Source of the DNA: JAZLIT01 sp045617525
GTDB taxonomy: Bacteria > Bacillota > Bacilli > Bacillales_A > Planococcaceae
NCBI GenBank assembly: GCA_045617525.1
Contig: JAZLIT010000045.1
Location: 1-39,561 of the forward strand
Direction of reading: 5' to 3'
Length of the DNA stretch: 39,561 bases
Shown: one piece after another, positions 24,415-32,951 of the stretch
How positions within the stretch are numbered: position 1 is the stretch's first letter
Layout: the number at the start of each line of letters is the position of its first letter
Notes under the pieces: generated by a model
Told to the model about the DNA's origin: nothing
Databases searched by the model: none
What the model saw: the letters and a program-made list of their open reading frames with translations, nothing else
Made by a program: the position numbers and the translations under genes

Positions 24415-25974
24415 TCACTCCACTACACCTAAAAAGTTCACGAACATTCTTGCTGCTTGTGCACGTGTTGTTGTACTGCTTGGATCAAATGCTCCATTTG
24501 AACCTTGTACGATTTTGAAATCATATAAAAATGAGATAGCTTGTTGTCCTTCTGGTGATAACTTTTTAATATCTGTAAACGGTGCAATTGTTTTCACACT
24601 ATAACTTTTATTTGTTTTAACTTTATATGCACGTGCCAACATAATCGCTAGCTCTTGACGTGAAATGTTTGCTGATGGAGCGAATTTCCCTGACGTCATT
24701 ACTAAGATTTTTGCTTCATGTGCCGCTGCAACTTCATTTTTCGTTGCTAGATCATACCCTGTGATATCTGTAAATGGCGCTGCACCTGTATTTCCCAGCC
24801 CAAGCGCACGCACTAAAATCGATACTGCTTGTACACGCGTTAACTCTTTATTTGGCTTAAATGTACCGTCCCCGTATCCCTTTAATAGACCCTTTTCAAA
24901 GGCTTTTTCAATATCAGCCTTTGCCCAGTGTGTTGCTGTATCAGTAAAGCTCGCTTTCGTTGGTGTAGGCTCTGTTGGTTTCACTGGCTCGACAGGCTTT
25001 ACTTCTGTCGGTGTTGTCTGTTTTTTCGTATCGGACATGTCATATAATTTCGTTTGACCGGCAAGTAAACGCTTGTACGAAGCAAGCCCATAACTTGCTT
25101 GCTCTGTTGCCATCCCATCTGCAGCTGTTTGCGTTAAGACATGCTTGAATCCGCCATCAGCTACATGATAAAAACTAAATAAATTATTAAATACATTGTT
25201 AAAACGCAGGTCTTTATTCGGATCTATCGATAAACTTGTTAATGCGGTAATGACTTGTACGGCACTTTCTGAATTGGTAGTACCCCAGCTTTGGTAGCTA
25301 CCGTCTTTTCCTTGTAACTTCACTAATGCATCTAATGCTTTATTAATAGCTGTTTGAACATCTGCACGATTTTTATAAGTAGAAAGTGCCTGCACTGCCA
25401 TCCCCGTCATATCTGGGTCCGCTTTCATTCCCGATAATGTAAAACCTCCGTCCGCTAGCTGCTTACTTAAAATATGTTCAATCATTTTATCGCGGCTATT
25501 TTTTGCTGTTTTTGGCAAATCATAATCCCATGAATCGAGAGCAATCAGAGCAAAAATTGGGCCGTTTAAACCTTGCCATACGACTTTTTCAAAATCATAT
25601 AATTTCTCCACAAGGTTATAGCCTCCAACATTTGTTGCATCTTTGCCAATTGCGGAGAGCGCCAAAATAACGCGAGAATACTCGGTATATTTACGACTAT
25701 GTAAGTTCCCTTCAAGTTTTTTTACTTCCTGCTCTAAATTTTTATAATACGTCTCATAATAATATGCGGGTACGCTATATTCACCACGCGCCAAGGAAAT
25801 AATAAACCATTCATCTCCGTATGTCGGATTTGGCGCAGCCTTGACCATGTACTGACTGGCTGTTTTATACGCATCATCTGTTGAAACTTGTGCTGAAATT
25901 GGTGTCACGGCTACCATAAAAACCATCGACAGCATCATGAACAATATGCCGAATCGTTTTTTCAATTGTTTCAA
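24415..25974 (-). CDS. SLH-anchored surface protein with intrinsic-factor-like alpha barrel
   Basis: About 519 aa. A signal peptide ends near PISAQ. Residues about 35-310 form an alpha/alpha barrel of the prenyltransferase/squalene-cyclase-repeat type found in intrinsic factor and transcobalamin: KQLADGGFTLSG, DPDMTGMAVQALSTY, KDGSYQSWGTTNSESAVQVI, DGGFKHVLTQ and MATEQASYGLASYKR repeats. A Pro/Thr/Val linker follows, then three SLH domains (ATHWAKADIEKAF, GYGDGTFKPNKELTRVQ and later repeats) for binding cell-wall polymer. It has no DUF4430 domain. I start at TTG 25974, six bases after GGGGGAG; an ATG at 25989 overlaps that site. It is 4 bases before the lipoprotein gene. Confidence 0.88.
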   Translation of the reverse strand: MKQLKKRFGILFMMLSMVFMVAVTPISAQVSTDDAYKTASQYMVKAAPNPTYGDEWFIISLARGEYSVPAYYYETYYKNLEQEVKKLEGNLHSRKYTEYSRVILALSAIGKDATNVGGYNLVEKLYDFEKVVWQGLNGPIFALIALDSWDYDLPKTAKNSRDKMIEHILSKQLADGGFTLSGMKADPDMTGMAVQALSTYKNRADVQTAINKALDALVKLQGKDGSYQSWGTTNSESAVQVITALTSLSIDPNKDLRFNNVFNNLFSFYHVADGGFKHVLTQTAADGMATEQASYGLASYKRLLAGQTKLYDMSDTKKQTTPTEVKPVEPVKPTEPTPTKASFTDTATHWAKADIEKAFEKGLLKGYGDGTFKPNKELTRVQAVSILVRALGLGNTGAAPFTDITGYDLATKNEVAAAHEAKILVMTSGKFAPSANISRQELAIMLARAYKVKTNKSYSVKTIAPFTDIKKLSPEGQQAISFLYDFKIVQGSNGAFDPSSTTTRAQAARMFVNFLGVVE

Positions 25975-26004
25975 TTCAAACTCCCCCATTCCTTTTAATA
26001 AATA

Positions 26005-26043
26005 GCACTAACCCAAAAGTGAAATTTACTTTTGGGTTAGTGC
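26005..26043 (-). terminator. Strong intercistronic hairpin between the two SLH genes
   Basis: A perfect 16-bp stem (26005-26020 with 26028-26043) and a 7-base loop lie between the giant surface-protein gene and the next gene. The minus-strand tail is TATTTATT, not a clean T run, so it may be a leaky terminator or an mRNA-stabilising or processing element rather than the operon end. Confidence 0.65.
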
Positions 26044-26049
26044 GCAAGA

Positions 26050-29000
26050 CTACATTAATCCTGCTGTATTTAATGTACGTTTTAAAATCTTCGCCATTTG
26101 TGCACGCGTTAAATTACCCGCTGCATCAAATGTGCCGTCTTCTTTTCCAGACATAATGTCTAAGCTATAAAGCAATTCAATGTTTTGTTTGTACAGCGCA
26201 TTAATACTATCTGCGTCTTTGAACGAACTTGATTTTGTTGCTGTTGCTTTGAAGTCTACATACGCTAACACACGCGCCATAAAGGCTGCCGCTTGTTGGC
26301 GAGATATTTTCTCGTTCGGATTAAATGCATTTACACTTACACCTGTTGTAATACCTGCTTCATATAATGCTTGAACATCTGCCTCGTACCATTTGCCTTT
26401 TGTATCTGCAAATTGAACTGCTTCCGTTGCTTGTAAGCCTAGCGCGCGGGCAATCATTGAAGCAAACTCCGCACGTGTAATATCTGCATTTGGTGCAAAT
26501 GTGCCTGAGTTCCCTTTAATAACATGACGACTCGCTAAAAACTCGACGTCATCTTTGTTCCAAAGTTTCGCGATATCTGGGAACGTTACGACTTCTTCAC
26601 TTAAAATAAATGTGCCGCCTGATTTTACTAATAGTACGATTTCACCATCCACGATTTTATGTGGAACAGCTCGGTATTCTCCGTTGATTGATTGTAGAAC
26701 CACCGTAGTTGCTGAAGCTGTTGGTGCCGAAATTGTTACTTTGGCATAATCTTTTCCAGTAACAAGTGATTTTTTTGAACCATTTTTTGATGTAATCGCT
26801 AACGTTACATCTATTACATTGCCATCAGCTTGTTTATTCACTGCAACAACTGCTTTTTCACCTTCTACTAACTTCAGTGCGGCTATTGGTAGTTCTACTT
26901 TTGTGCCTTTTTTATCTTGAATAACAATCTTTTTCACACCATCTTGCAGATGTTTTTCAATTGTTTCGGCTGTTAGCTCAGCTTCTAAATGCTCTGCCGC
27001 TTCACCCACTGTTACAACGGTTGTTTTTGCTTCATTTTCTTGTTTATCTTTATCTGTCTTTTCTTCATTTGGATCTTTTTCAATATCTTCAATATAACCA
27101 CCAACATCTCTTCCGAGGTCCGTTGTATATAACCATTCCACTTGGTCACCTGGTTGGAGTGTATAAAGTGCTGCCGAGAATGCTGGAAATACGCCATTTA
27201 CACGGTACATCCAACCACTTAATGGGCCTCGGTCAAATTCGTATAAACCATTAATACCATCGATGTAAATACCGTACGACGAGCTACGGTAGCTTAGTGG
27301 GATGCCGTACAGACTTGTTGCACGTTTCAATGCATCAAATACACTATCGCCTTCAAAAATTTCGATTTCTGTTGTTGATAATGGGACTTCCGATGAAGAA
27401 ATGACAATTGAGAAGTCCGTTTGACCATAAGCTAGTCCTTCTTTTGGTGGTTCTTTTTCTTCAGTTGGTGGAGTAATCGGTTCCTCTTCATCACCATCAT
27501 CTTCTACTGACGGCTTTACATCAGACATATCATAAAGCTTAGTTTGACCGCTTAATAATCGTTTATAAGCAGCTAGTGTATAGCCAACCTGCTCTGTCGC
27601 CATCCCGTTTGCCTTTGTCTCAGGATGGGTATGTTTAAAACCACCATCTGTCGGGCTATAAAATGACATCATATTCGGTAAAACTTTATTAAAACGAGCG
27701 TCTTTTGTTACATCAATACCTATACTAGCTAACGCTGTAATAACTTGTGCAGCACTCTCCGCAGACTCTGTTCCCCAAGATGCATAGCCACCGTTTTCTT
27801 TTTGAATAGTAGCTAAGATAGTTACAGCTCGATTAGTTGCTGCTGCAACAGTTTCTTGAGATTGATATGGAGCTAATGCTTGAATCGCCATACCCGTCAT
27901 ATCTGGATCAGCTTTTGTTCCTGATAATGCAAAACCGCCATCATTTAATTGTTTTTGTAAAATGTGGTCGATTAACTTTTGACGTGTATTCGCAACATCT
28001 TCCGGAAGCTCAAAGCCCCATGTATCTAGTGCGATTAGCCCGAAATATGCACCGTTAACCCCTTGCCATACAACTTTATCGAAATCGTAAAGCTTCTCAA
28101 CGATATTGTAGCCACCTACATTGCGTGGATCTTTACCAATCGCTGTTAATGCTAATACTAAGCGAGAATATTCTGTGTACTTACGTGCATGTAATTCACC
28201 ATTTACGCTTTGGACATAGTCAACAACATTTTTGTAATATGTCTCATAATAGCCTGCTGGTACTTCATAGCCACCACGAGCTAATGCAAAAATAACCCAT
28301 TCACTACCGAAAGTAGGGGTAGGTAGTATGTTTACTAAATATTCAGCTGCTGTGTTATAACCTAGCTGTGTTGTTAATTGTTCAGCTGATTTTGAACCAG
28401 CTTTTTTCGCCTCGTTAAAGGCTACTATTGCTTGATTTAGCGCTAATGTTTTTGCGTCAATCGCTTCCTGAGTTGCCGCTTCGTCCGTAATTAATTGTTG
28501 CGCCGTTTTAATAACTCCAACGTATGTGTCTAGCTCTGTTTGCGTTACCCAATACTCGGTTGGATCAATATCTTTTCCGTCAGCACTAACAGCTGCTGTC
28601 GCTTTATTTGCTTCCGCGTCTGTAATCTTTGTTTGTAATGGCTCTTTATTTGTTTCATCAGAAATAATTGCAATTTGCGGAAAAATACTATAATAGCTTT
28701 CCATGGTTAAGGCAGCAAAGTTTGGATTTGCGCCTATTAAAGGATCTATATCTCTATGCGCACCGATTGCAGATCCAAAACCTTTAATTGCGATATGCCC
28801 ATCTTTTAAAACAAATTCGCCAACATGCCCTTCTGGAACTGTAAATGTAATTTCATTTCCTAGTGTTATTAAGTTGTATTGGACTGCTTTTCCAGACAAT
28901 ACCTTGTTTTTTGAATCTGTAAATGTTAGCTGTCCACTAAAGTTATAAATACCTGATAATTTATTTGCTGGGAAAGAGATGCCATCAACTTTTACTTTGA

Positions 29001-31968
29001 CACTATTTCCTGCAACAATTTTTTCACCTGGGCTCGTTACATTTTCGATTGTTACACCGATTGGACGAGCAGTCATTACTTGATAGGCTGCTTCTCCGTC
29101 TTTTTCTACCTTCACAATGTTGCGTCCATCAGTTAACAACACTGTAAATGAGCCGTCTTCATTTTTATTTACTTCGTCAGTTGTAAATGTACCATCTCCA
29201 TAAGAAGCCGCACCTTGCTCTTTATTTAATTGAGGACGTAAAAGACTTACAGTGCTATTTTCCTCTGGTGTGAATGTATAGTATGCTCCGCGTTCGCCTT
29301 CCACGAAGTAAACACTGTCGATATCTGCATCAAATGCACCGTTTTGTAAATTTTTTGCCATTTTTTCGTTTGCCTTCAAGTTGCGCTCTTTGTTGCTTTC
29401 AATGCCTGTTGAAATATTTACGTCGCTTTGTCCAACTGTTACGACAAATAACCCAACGTTTTCTGGCCAAATCGCACTAAATGCATCGTTCGCGTCTTTA
29501 ATATACGTAGAACCGTTTACTTTCAACGCATCATATGAAACTTTTACAATAGCTGTACCATTTTTAATGGCTTTAATTGATGTATAGCTGCCTGGCTCAC
29601 CTGGCTCGATCGCAATTACATCGTTACCCGTAATAATTTCATAATGGAAATCTGGCTCGAAGAAGTAGTTATTCACACCTTCTATTAATGCTTGCCAGCT
29701 ACGTAATGGTAATAGCTTAAAGCTTTCAGCTTCGTGTAAGCTTAAATGGTTTTGTGGGTTAATATTTAAATAAATATTGCCTTCAAGATATGTGCCTTTA
29801 TTTAAAATCTCTTTTGGTGAAACAGCATTTAGCTGCTCATCTGTAATTTCTAAATTCGTAGTTTCCGTAGCTTTAAAAATACCTGTGTTTGTTAATTTCC
29901 CTGGTTGGCTTACTCGGTAGTTATATTGCGAACCGTTTGCAAGTGTATATGAATATGTTTTCGTTCCATTATTATTCACTACTTCTGCAGCTGGTTTAAC
30001 TTCTTGGAATGAAATAAAGTGCTTAACTTTTGTTCCAACGAATAATGTTGCTGCTTCTGGTACTGTAAATGTTACGTTCGACTCTAACGGGATAGCACCA
30101 CTAATCGTCTGCGCTGCTGTCGAAATCGTTACCGTTACACTTGAACTTAATGGAACGTAGCCTTTATATTTTTCATGCGCTTCAAAATGATAAAAATAAG
30201 TTTGATTTGTTAAAGCTAATACTGGTACTTGTCCAGTTGATGTTAGCTCACCAAATTTTAGCGATGTATCCGTAGGGCTATTTTGTCCTACTTTTACTGT
30301 ATAATCGCTACCTGCTGTCCAATTTTTATTAGTGGCCTTAAAATTTAATTGGTGGAATTGATATTTTTGCTGTGGCTCGTCTATAATCGTAAGCTGTCCA
30401 CCACCAATGCTTTTGCCGTCAGTACCAAAGCCTTCATATTGGTAGCTACCCGCAGTTAGTTTAGCTGTGTAAACTTTATAAGTGCCCGCTGTACCTTCTC
30501 CAATATCAACTTGCTGCCCATCTTCATCGTATAGTTTTAACGTTAATGCTTTTGGCGCAACTGTAAATTCTACGTCATTTTCGGGTAGTACTGTTTTTAA
30601 TCCAGCTTTTTTCGCCTCGTTAAAGGCTACTATTGCTTGATTTAGCGCTAATGTTTTTGCGTCAATTGCTTCCTGAGTTGCCGCTTCGTCCGCAATTAAT
30701 TGTTGCGCCGTTTTAATAACTCCAACGTATGTGTCTAGCTCTGTTTGCGATACCCAATACTCGGTTGGATCAATACCTTTTCCGTCCGCACTAACAGCTG
30801 CTGTCGCTTTATTTGCTTCTGCTTCAGCAATTGATGTTTGTAATAATGTTTTGTCTGTTGGAACGATTTCTTCCTTTTGCTCAAAAACAACTTCAACTGT
30901 TATTTCATCAGCGTCTTTTTTTCCTGAATTTGTATCTTCGAATGTACTTTTAATTGTAATAACCGTTCCACCGTTTACTGCAATATCGGTTAACATTTTA
31001 TATTCAACATTGCCTACGTAATATTGAATACGGCTACTTTTATTTGCTTCCGCCTTTAATTGAATCGTCTTTGTGTCTTCTGGAACTGTTAATGTATAGC
31101 TTTTTACTGCTGTATCAAATGCAGGCGATAATTGACCCACATTTCCAACTATATTAAGCCCAGTAAATTTAGCGGATGCATTCGTCCAATCTGAGCCAAT
31201 ATCTGCGCCATAGTCACCAGTATATTGCCAAGTAATAGTGTCGCCTTCCATCACTAAAAATTCTGAAGCACCCATGTTAATGAACCAATCGTTTAGCGTC
31301 ACCATCCAGCCACTCATATTACCTGCGCTGAACTCGCCAAAGCTTGAAATGAGTTGACCGTTATGTGTGAAGTTTTGAATTGAGCTTAAATAGAAGCCAC
31401 CCTTTGTGTCCCCATCATAGCTAGGCGTAATTCCTTTTCCTTCAAGTGCTCGTACTGTTACATCAGCAATTGTATCTCCCTCATAAAATGGAACCTTCTC
31501 TCTTCCGATAATTGTTCCCAACTGCTCAGGGAAAATTGCTCCATCTCCACGCTCTGCGAAATCCTCCATTGAAAGATACGCATAACCCTCTGGTTCAGCT
31601 ACTTCATTTAAAGTTTGAGGAGCTACTACCTTTTCTGATAAAGCTTGTAGTGCATTTTCCTTCTCAACTAAAGCTTGTATATTTGTAACATTTTGCTTTT
31701 GCTCGTCTGTTAATTTTTCATATGCAGCTCTTGCCTCCTGAACTAACAAATGATTCGTTTCATTTAGTTGTTCGATAGACGGAATCGCATTAATTAACGA
31801 AAAAACGTGCAACGTATTTTCGTTTGATTCTGAAAGCAAGTCTTCTACAACTTCCTCAGTTGCAGTAGCACCTGTGTTGTTTTCGGCACTTACAATAGCA
31901 GGCGATAATAGTGACAGTGTCAAAATAAACACAACCGCTATGTTCACCCACTTTTTCCAAAACTCCAT
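26050..31968 (-). CDS. Giant SLH-anchored surface protein with full intrinsic-factor-like module
   Basis: About 1972 aa, secreted (signal peptide about 1-30, ending IVSA). In order (approximate residues): helical segment 50-115; divergent DUF4430 150-260 (GNMSGWMVTLNDWF, DTITWQYTGDYGADIG); cadherin-like beta domain 265-365; FIVAR helical repeat 372-458; long beta-rich region 465-1105; second FIVAR 1110-1193; intrinsic-factor-type alpha barrel 1200-1485 (DPDMTGMAIQALAPY, NGGYASWGTESAESAAQVI, DGGFKHTHPETKANG); second DUF4430 1515-1630 (FDRGPLSGWMYRVNGVFPA, YTTDLGRDVGG); beta domain 1650-1795; three SLH domains 1796-1974. The barrel followed by DUF4430 repeats the alpha-then-beta layout of animal B12 carriers. 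I start at ATG 31968, nine bases after GGAGG; an in-frame TTG (31974) is too close to that site. A cobalamin riboswitch precedes it. Confidence 0.9.
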   Translation of the reverse strand: MEFWKKWVNIAVVFILTLSLLSPAIVSAENNTGATATEEVVEDLLSESNENTLHVFSLINAIPSIEQLNETNHLLVQEARAAYEKLTDEQKQNVTNIQALVEKENALQALSEKVVAPQTLNEVAEPEGYAYLSMEDFAERGDGAIFPEQLGTIIGREKVPFYEGDTIADVTVRALEGKGITPSYDGDTKGGFYLSSIQNFTHNGQLISSFGEFSAGNMSGWMVTLNDWFINMGASEFLVMEGDTITWQYTGDYGADIGSDWTNASAKFTGLNIVGNVGQLSPAFDTAVKSYTLTVPEDTKTIQLKAEANKSSRIQYYVGNVEYKMLTDIAVNGGTVITIKSTFEDTNSGKKDADEITVEVVFEQKEEIVPTDKTLLQTSIAEAEANKATAAVSADGKGIDPTEYWVSQTELDTYVGVIKTAQQLIADEAATQEAIDAKTLALNQAIVAFNEAKKAGLKTVLPENDVEFTVAPKALTLKLYDEDGQQVDIGEGTAGTYKVYTAKLTAGSYQYEGFGTDGKSIGGGQLTIIDEPQQKYQFHQLNFKATNKNWTAGSDYTVKVGQNSPTDTSLKFGELTSTGQVPVLALTNQTYFYHFEAHEKYKGYVPLSSSVTVTISTAAQTISGAIPLESNVTFTVPEAATLFVGTKVKHFISFQEVKPAAEVVNNNGTKTYSYTLANGSQYNYRVSQPGKLTNTGIFKATETTNLEITDEQLNAVSPKEILNKGTYLEGNIYLNINPQNHLSLHEAESFKLLPLRSWQALIEGVNNYFFEPDFHYEIITGNDVIAIEPGEPGSYTSIKAIKNGTAIVKVSYDALKVNGSTYIKDANDAFSAIWPENVGLFVVTVGQSDVNISTGIESNKERNLKANEKMAKNLQNGAFDADIDSVYFVEGERGAYYTFTPEENSTVSLLRPQLNKEQGAASYGDGTFTTDEVNKNEDGSFTVLLTDGRNIVKVEKDGEAAYQVMTARPIGVTIENVTSPGEKIVAGNSVKVKVDGISFPANKLSGIYNFSGQLTFTDSKNKVLSGKAVQYNLITLGNEITFTVPEGHVGEFVLKDGHIAIKGFGSAIGAHRDIDPLIGANPNFAALTMESYYSIFPQIAIISDETNKEPLQTKITDAEANKATAAVSADGKDIDPTEYWVTQTELDTYVGVIKTAQQLITDEAATQEAIDAKTLALNQAIVAFNEAKKAGSKSAEQLTTQLGYNTAAEYLVNILPTPTFGSEWVIFALARGGYEVPAGYYETYYKNVVDYVQSVNGELHARKYTEYSRLVLALTAIGKDPRNVGGYNIVEKLYDFDKVVWQGVNGAYFGLIALDTWGFELPEDVANTRQKLIDHILQKQLNDGGFALSGTKADPDMTGMAIQALAPYQSQETVAAATNRAVTILATIQKENGGYASWGTESAESAAQVITALASIGIDVTKDARFNKVLPNMMSFYSPTDGGFKHTHPETKANGMATEQVGYTLAAYKRLLSGQTKLYDMSDVKPSVEDDGDEEEPITPPTEEKEPPKEGLAYGQTDFSIVISSSEVPLSTTEIEIFEGDSVFDALKRATSLYGIPLSYRSSSYGIYIDGINGLYEFDRGPLSGWMYRVNGVFPAFSAALYTLQPGDQVEWLYTTDLGRDVGGYIEDIEKDPNEEKTDKDKQENEAKTTVVTVGEAAEHLEAELTAETIEKHLQDGVKKIVIQDKKGTKVELPIAALKLVEGEKAVVAVNKQADGNVIDVTLAITSKNGSKKSLVTGKDYAKVTISAPTASATTVVLQSINGEYRAVPHKIVDGEIVLLVKSGGTFILSEEVVTFPDIAKLWNKDDVEFLASRHVIKGNSGTFAPNADITRAEFASMIARALGLQATEAVQFADTKGKWYEADVQALYEAGITTGVSVNAFNPNEKISRQQAAAFMARVLAYVDFKATATKSSSFKDADSINALYKQNIELLYSLDIMSGKEDGTFDAAGNLTRAQMAKILKRTLNTAGLM
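28397..28614 (-). repeat. Intragenic direct repeat, copy encoding FIVAR 2
   Basis: 218 bases matching 30602-30819 with five substitutions, about 2.2 kb apart in the same gene. It encodes the second helical FIVAR spacer. The high identity compared with the rest of the gene points to recent duplication or gene conversion. Confidence 0.92.
30602..30819 (-). repeat. Intragenic direct repeat, copy encoding FIVAR 1
   Basis: Partner of the copy at 28397-28614 (five differences in 218 bases). Recombination between the copies would delete about 2.2 kb, the entire central beta-rich region, while keeping the reading frame. Confidence 0.92.
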
Positions 31969-32021
31969 GTACAAAAACCTCCAATTTTTTTACGATGAAT
32001 ATAATTGCGATCTAACCCATA

Positions 32022-32061
32022 CAACAAAAAACCGCCACTTCTCATAAAAGAGAAATGGCGG
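32022..32061 (-). terminator. Riboswitch-controlled terminator
   Basis: On the minus strand CCGCCAtTTCTC pairs with GAGAAgTGGCGG and is followed by TTTTTTG. It lies between the cobalamin riboswitch and the surface-protein start, so it is the expected expression platform: ligand bound, transcription stops. Confidence 0.88.
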
Positions 32062-32154
32062 AAAATAGCTAAAAAAGCATATAAAAGTACATACCCGATC
32101 GTCTATTTGCCGTACATTCTCCTAATTTCCGAAGAGAGTTAATACGATCAAATA

Positions 32155-32325
32155 AAGGTAGGTCTCCTGGCTTGTGTATCCTGTGCATCCCTTCCCATCT
32201 ACTAGAGGCATTTTTCCTCGTTTGACAGTGGCATTTTTTGCACACTCTTCTACACTTACAGTTGCGGAAACAGCTTCGGCTTTTCACCGAATTCCCTATT
32301 AAGCTCTTTATGAGCACCTTTATCT
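32155..32325 (-). promoter_or_regulatory. Cobalamin riboswitch
   Basis: Read on the minus strand, all the hallmark blocks appear in order: AAAGGTGCTC, then TAATAGGGAA with CGGTGAAAAGCCG, then TTCCGCAACTGTAAGTG, then GCCACTG, a GGGAAGG block, and the B12 box AAGCCAGGAGACCT (32160-32173). An open frame crosses this region, but it has no ribosome site and is simply RNA structure. It is about 190 bases upstream of the giant surface-protein gene and should switch off the operon when cobalamin is plentiful. Confidence 0.96.
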
Positions 32326-32490
32326 TGCAATGTTTATTCATTTAAAATAGTTTATCATAAATAATTGTTAATTATTCCTATTTTTAAATATATACAAATT
32401 ACGACTATTTAAAACCCATTTTTCATCCCTATTAAGAAAATCCCAACAAACACTATGATCGTTTCTGGAACGTAAATCAATGGCACCTCC

Positions 32491-32540
32491 AATTTTAAAA
32501 AGCGAGTAAGTGAACGATTTATCGTTCACTTACTCGCTTT
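32491..32540 (-). terminator. Terminator of the 49-aa protein gene
   Basis: A perfect 20-bp inverted repeat (32499-32518 with 32521-32540, AAAGCGAGTAAGTGAACGAT) is followed on the minus strand by TTTTAAAATT. It lies about 60 bases after the small gene's stop codon. Confidence 0.88.
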
Positions 32541-32600
32541 GAAATACCTTTAAGGACTTTTTCAGTGATTTCGATTTTTTCCCAAACATAGAAATTTAGT

Positions 32601-32750
32601 TTAATGAGGTTTCGTTTCATCTTTATCTTGATTTGTAAAATCATTTACCGAATTTTTATATGCAATTAAGGTTACTTCGAGCTTTTCTTCTAGTTGATAA
32701 AGTTCTTTTAATTGTTCAGGTTCTAGTTGTGCATATTTGGATTCTTCCAT
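32601..32750 (-). CDS. Small 49-aa acidic protein of unknown function
   Basis: Starts MEESKYAQLEPEQLKELYQL, continues with the helical EEKLEVTLIAYKN, and ends in a charged KDETKPH tail. It was found by reading the minus strand directly. AAAGGATG precedes the ATG by 9 bases, and a very strong terminator follows. The sequence is highly helical and soluble. No family is recognised; small proteins of this look occur widely in Bacillaceae and some are sporulation-linked, but nothing here shows that. Confidence 0.7.
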   Translation of the reverse strand: MEESKYAQLEPEQLKELYQLEEKLEVTLIAYKNSVNDFTNQDKDETKPH

Positions 32751-32951
32751 GAAAAACACATCCTTTCATACCATGTTTATGTAATAAGTATGTGAGTTTA
32801 TCGCCCATTCAAACATTAAATTAAAAGTATTCCTTATTACTGTTTAGCCAATTTCCACCATTACCGTTAAAGCATATAAAAAGTCTCTTTTATGGGTATT
32901 TTATAACTTGGGGTTATTTTTTCTATTCCCATGTAAAAAGGAGGCAACATA

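Noticed and set aside
28397..30819. The long direct repeats as a CRISPR or transposon signature
   Set aside because: There are only two copies, both in frame within one gene and encoding a known FIVAR spacer domain; they are a domain duplication.
32069..32341. A 90-codon minus-strand open frame rich in Cys, Arg and Lys
   Set aside because: It has no ribosome site and lies exactly on the cobalamin riboswitch; its cysteine and arginine codons come from the structured RNA blocks.
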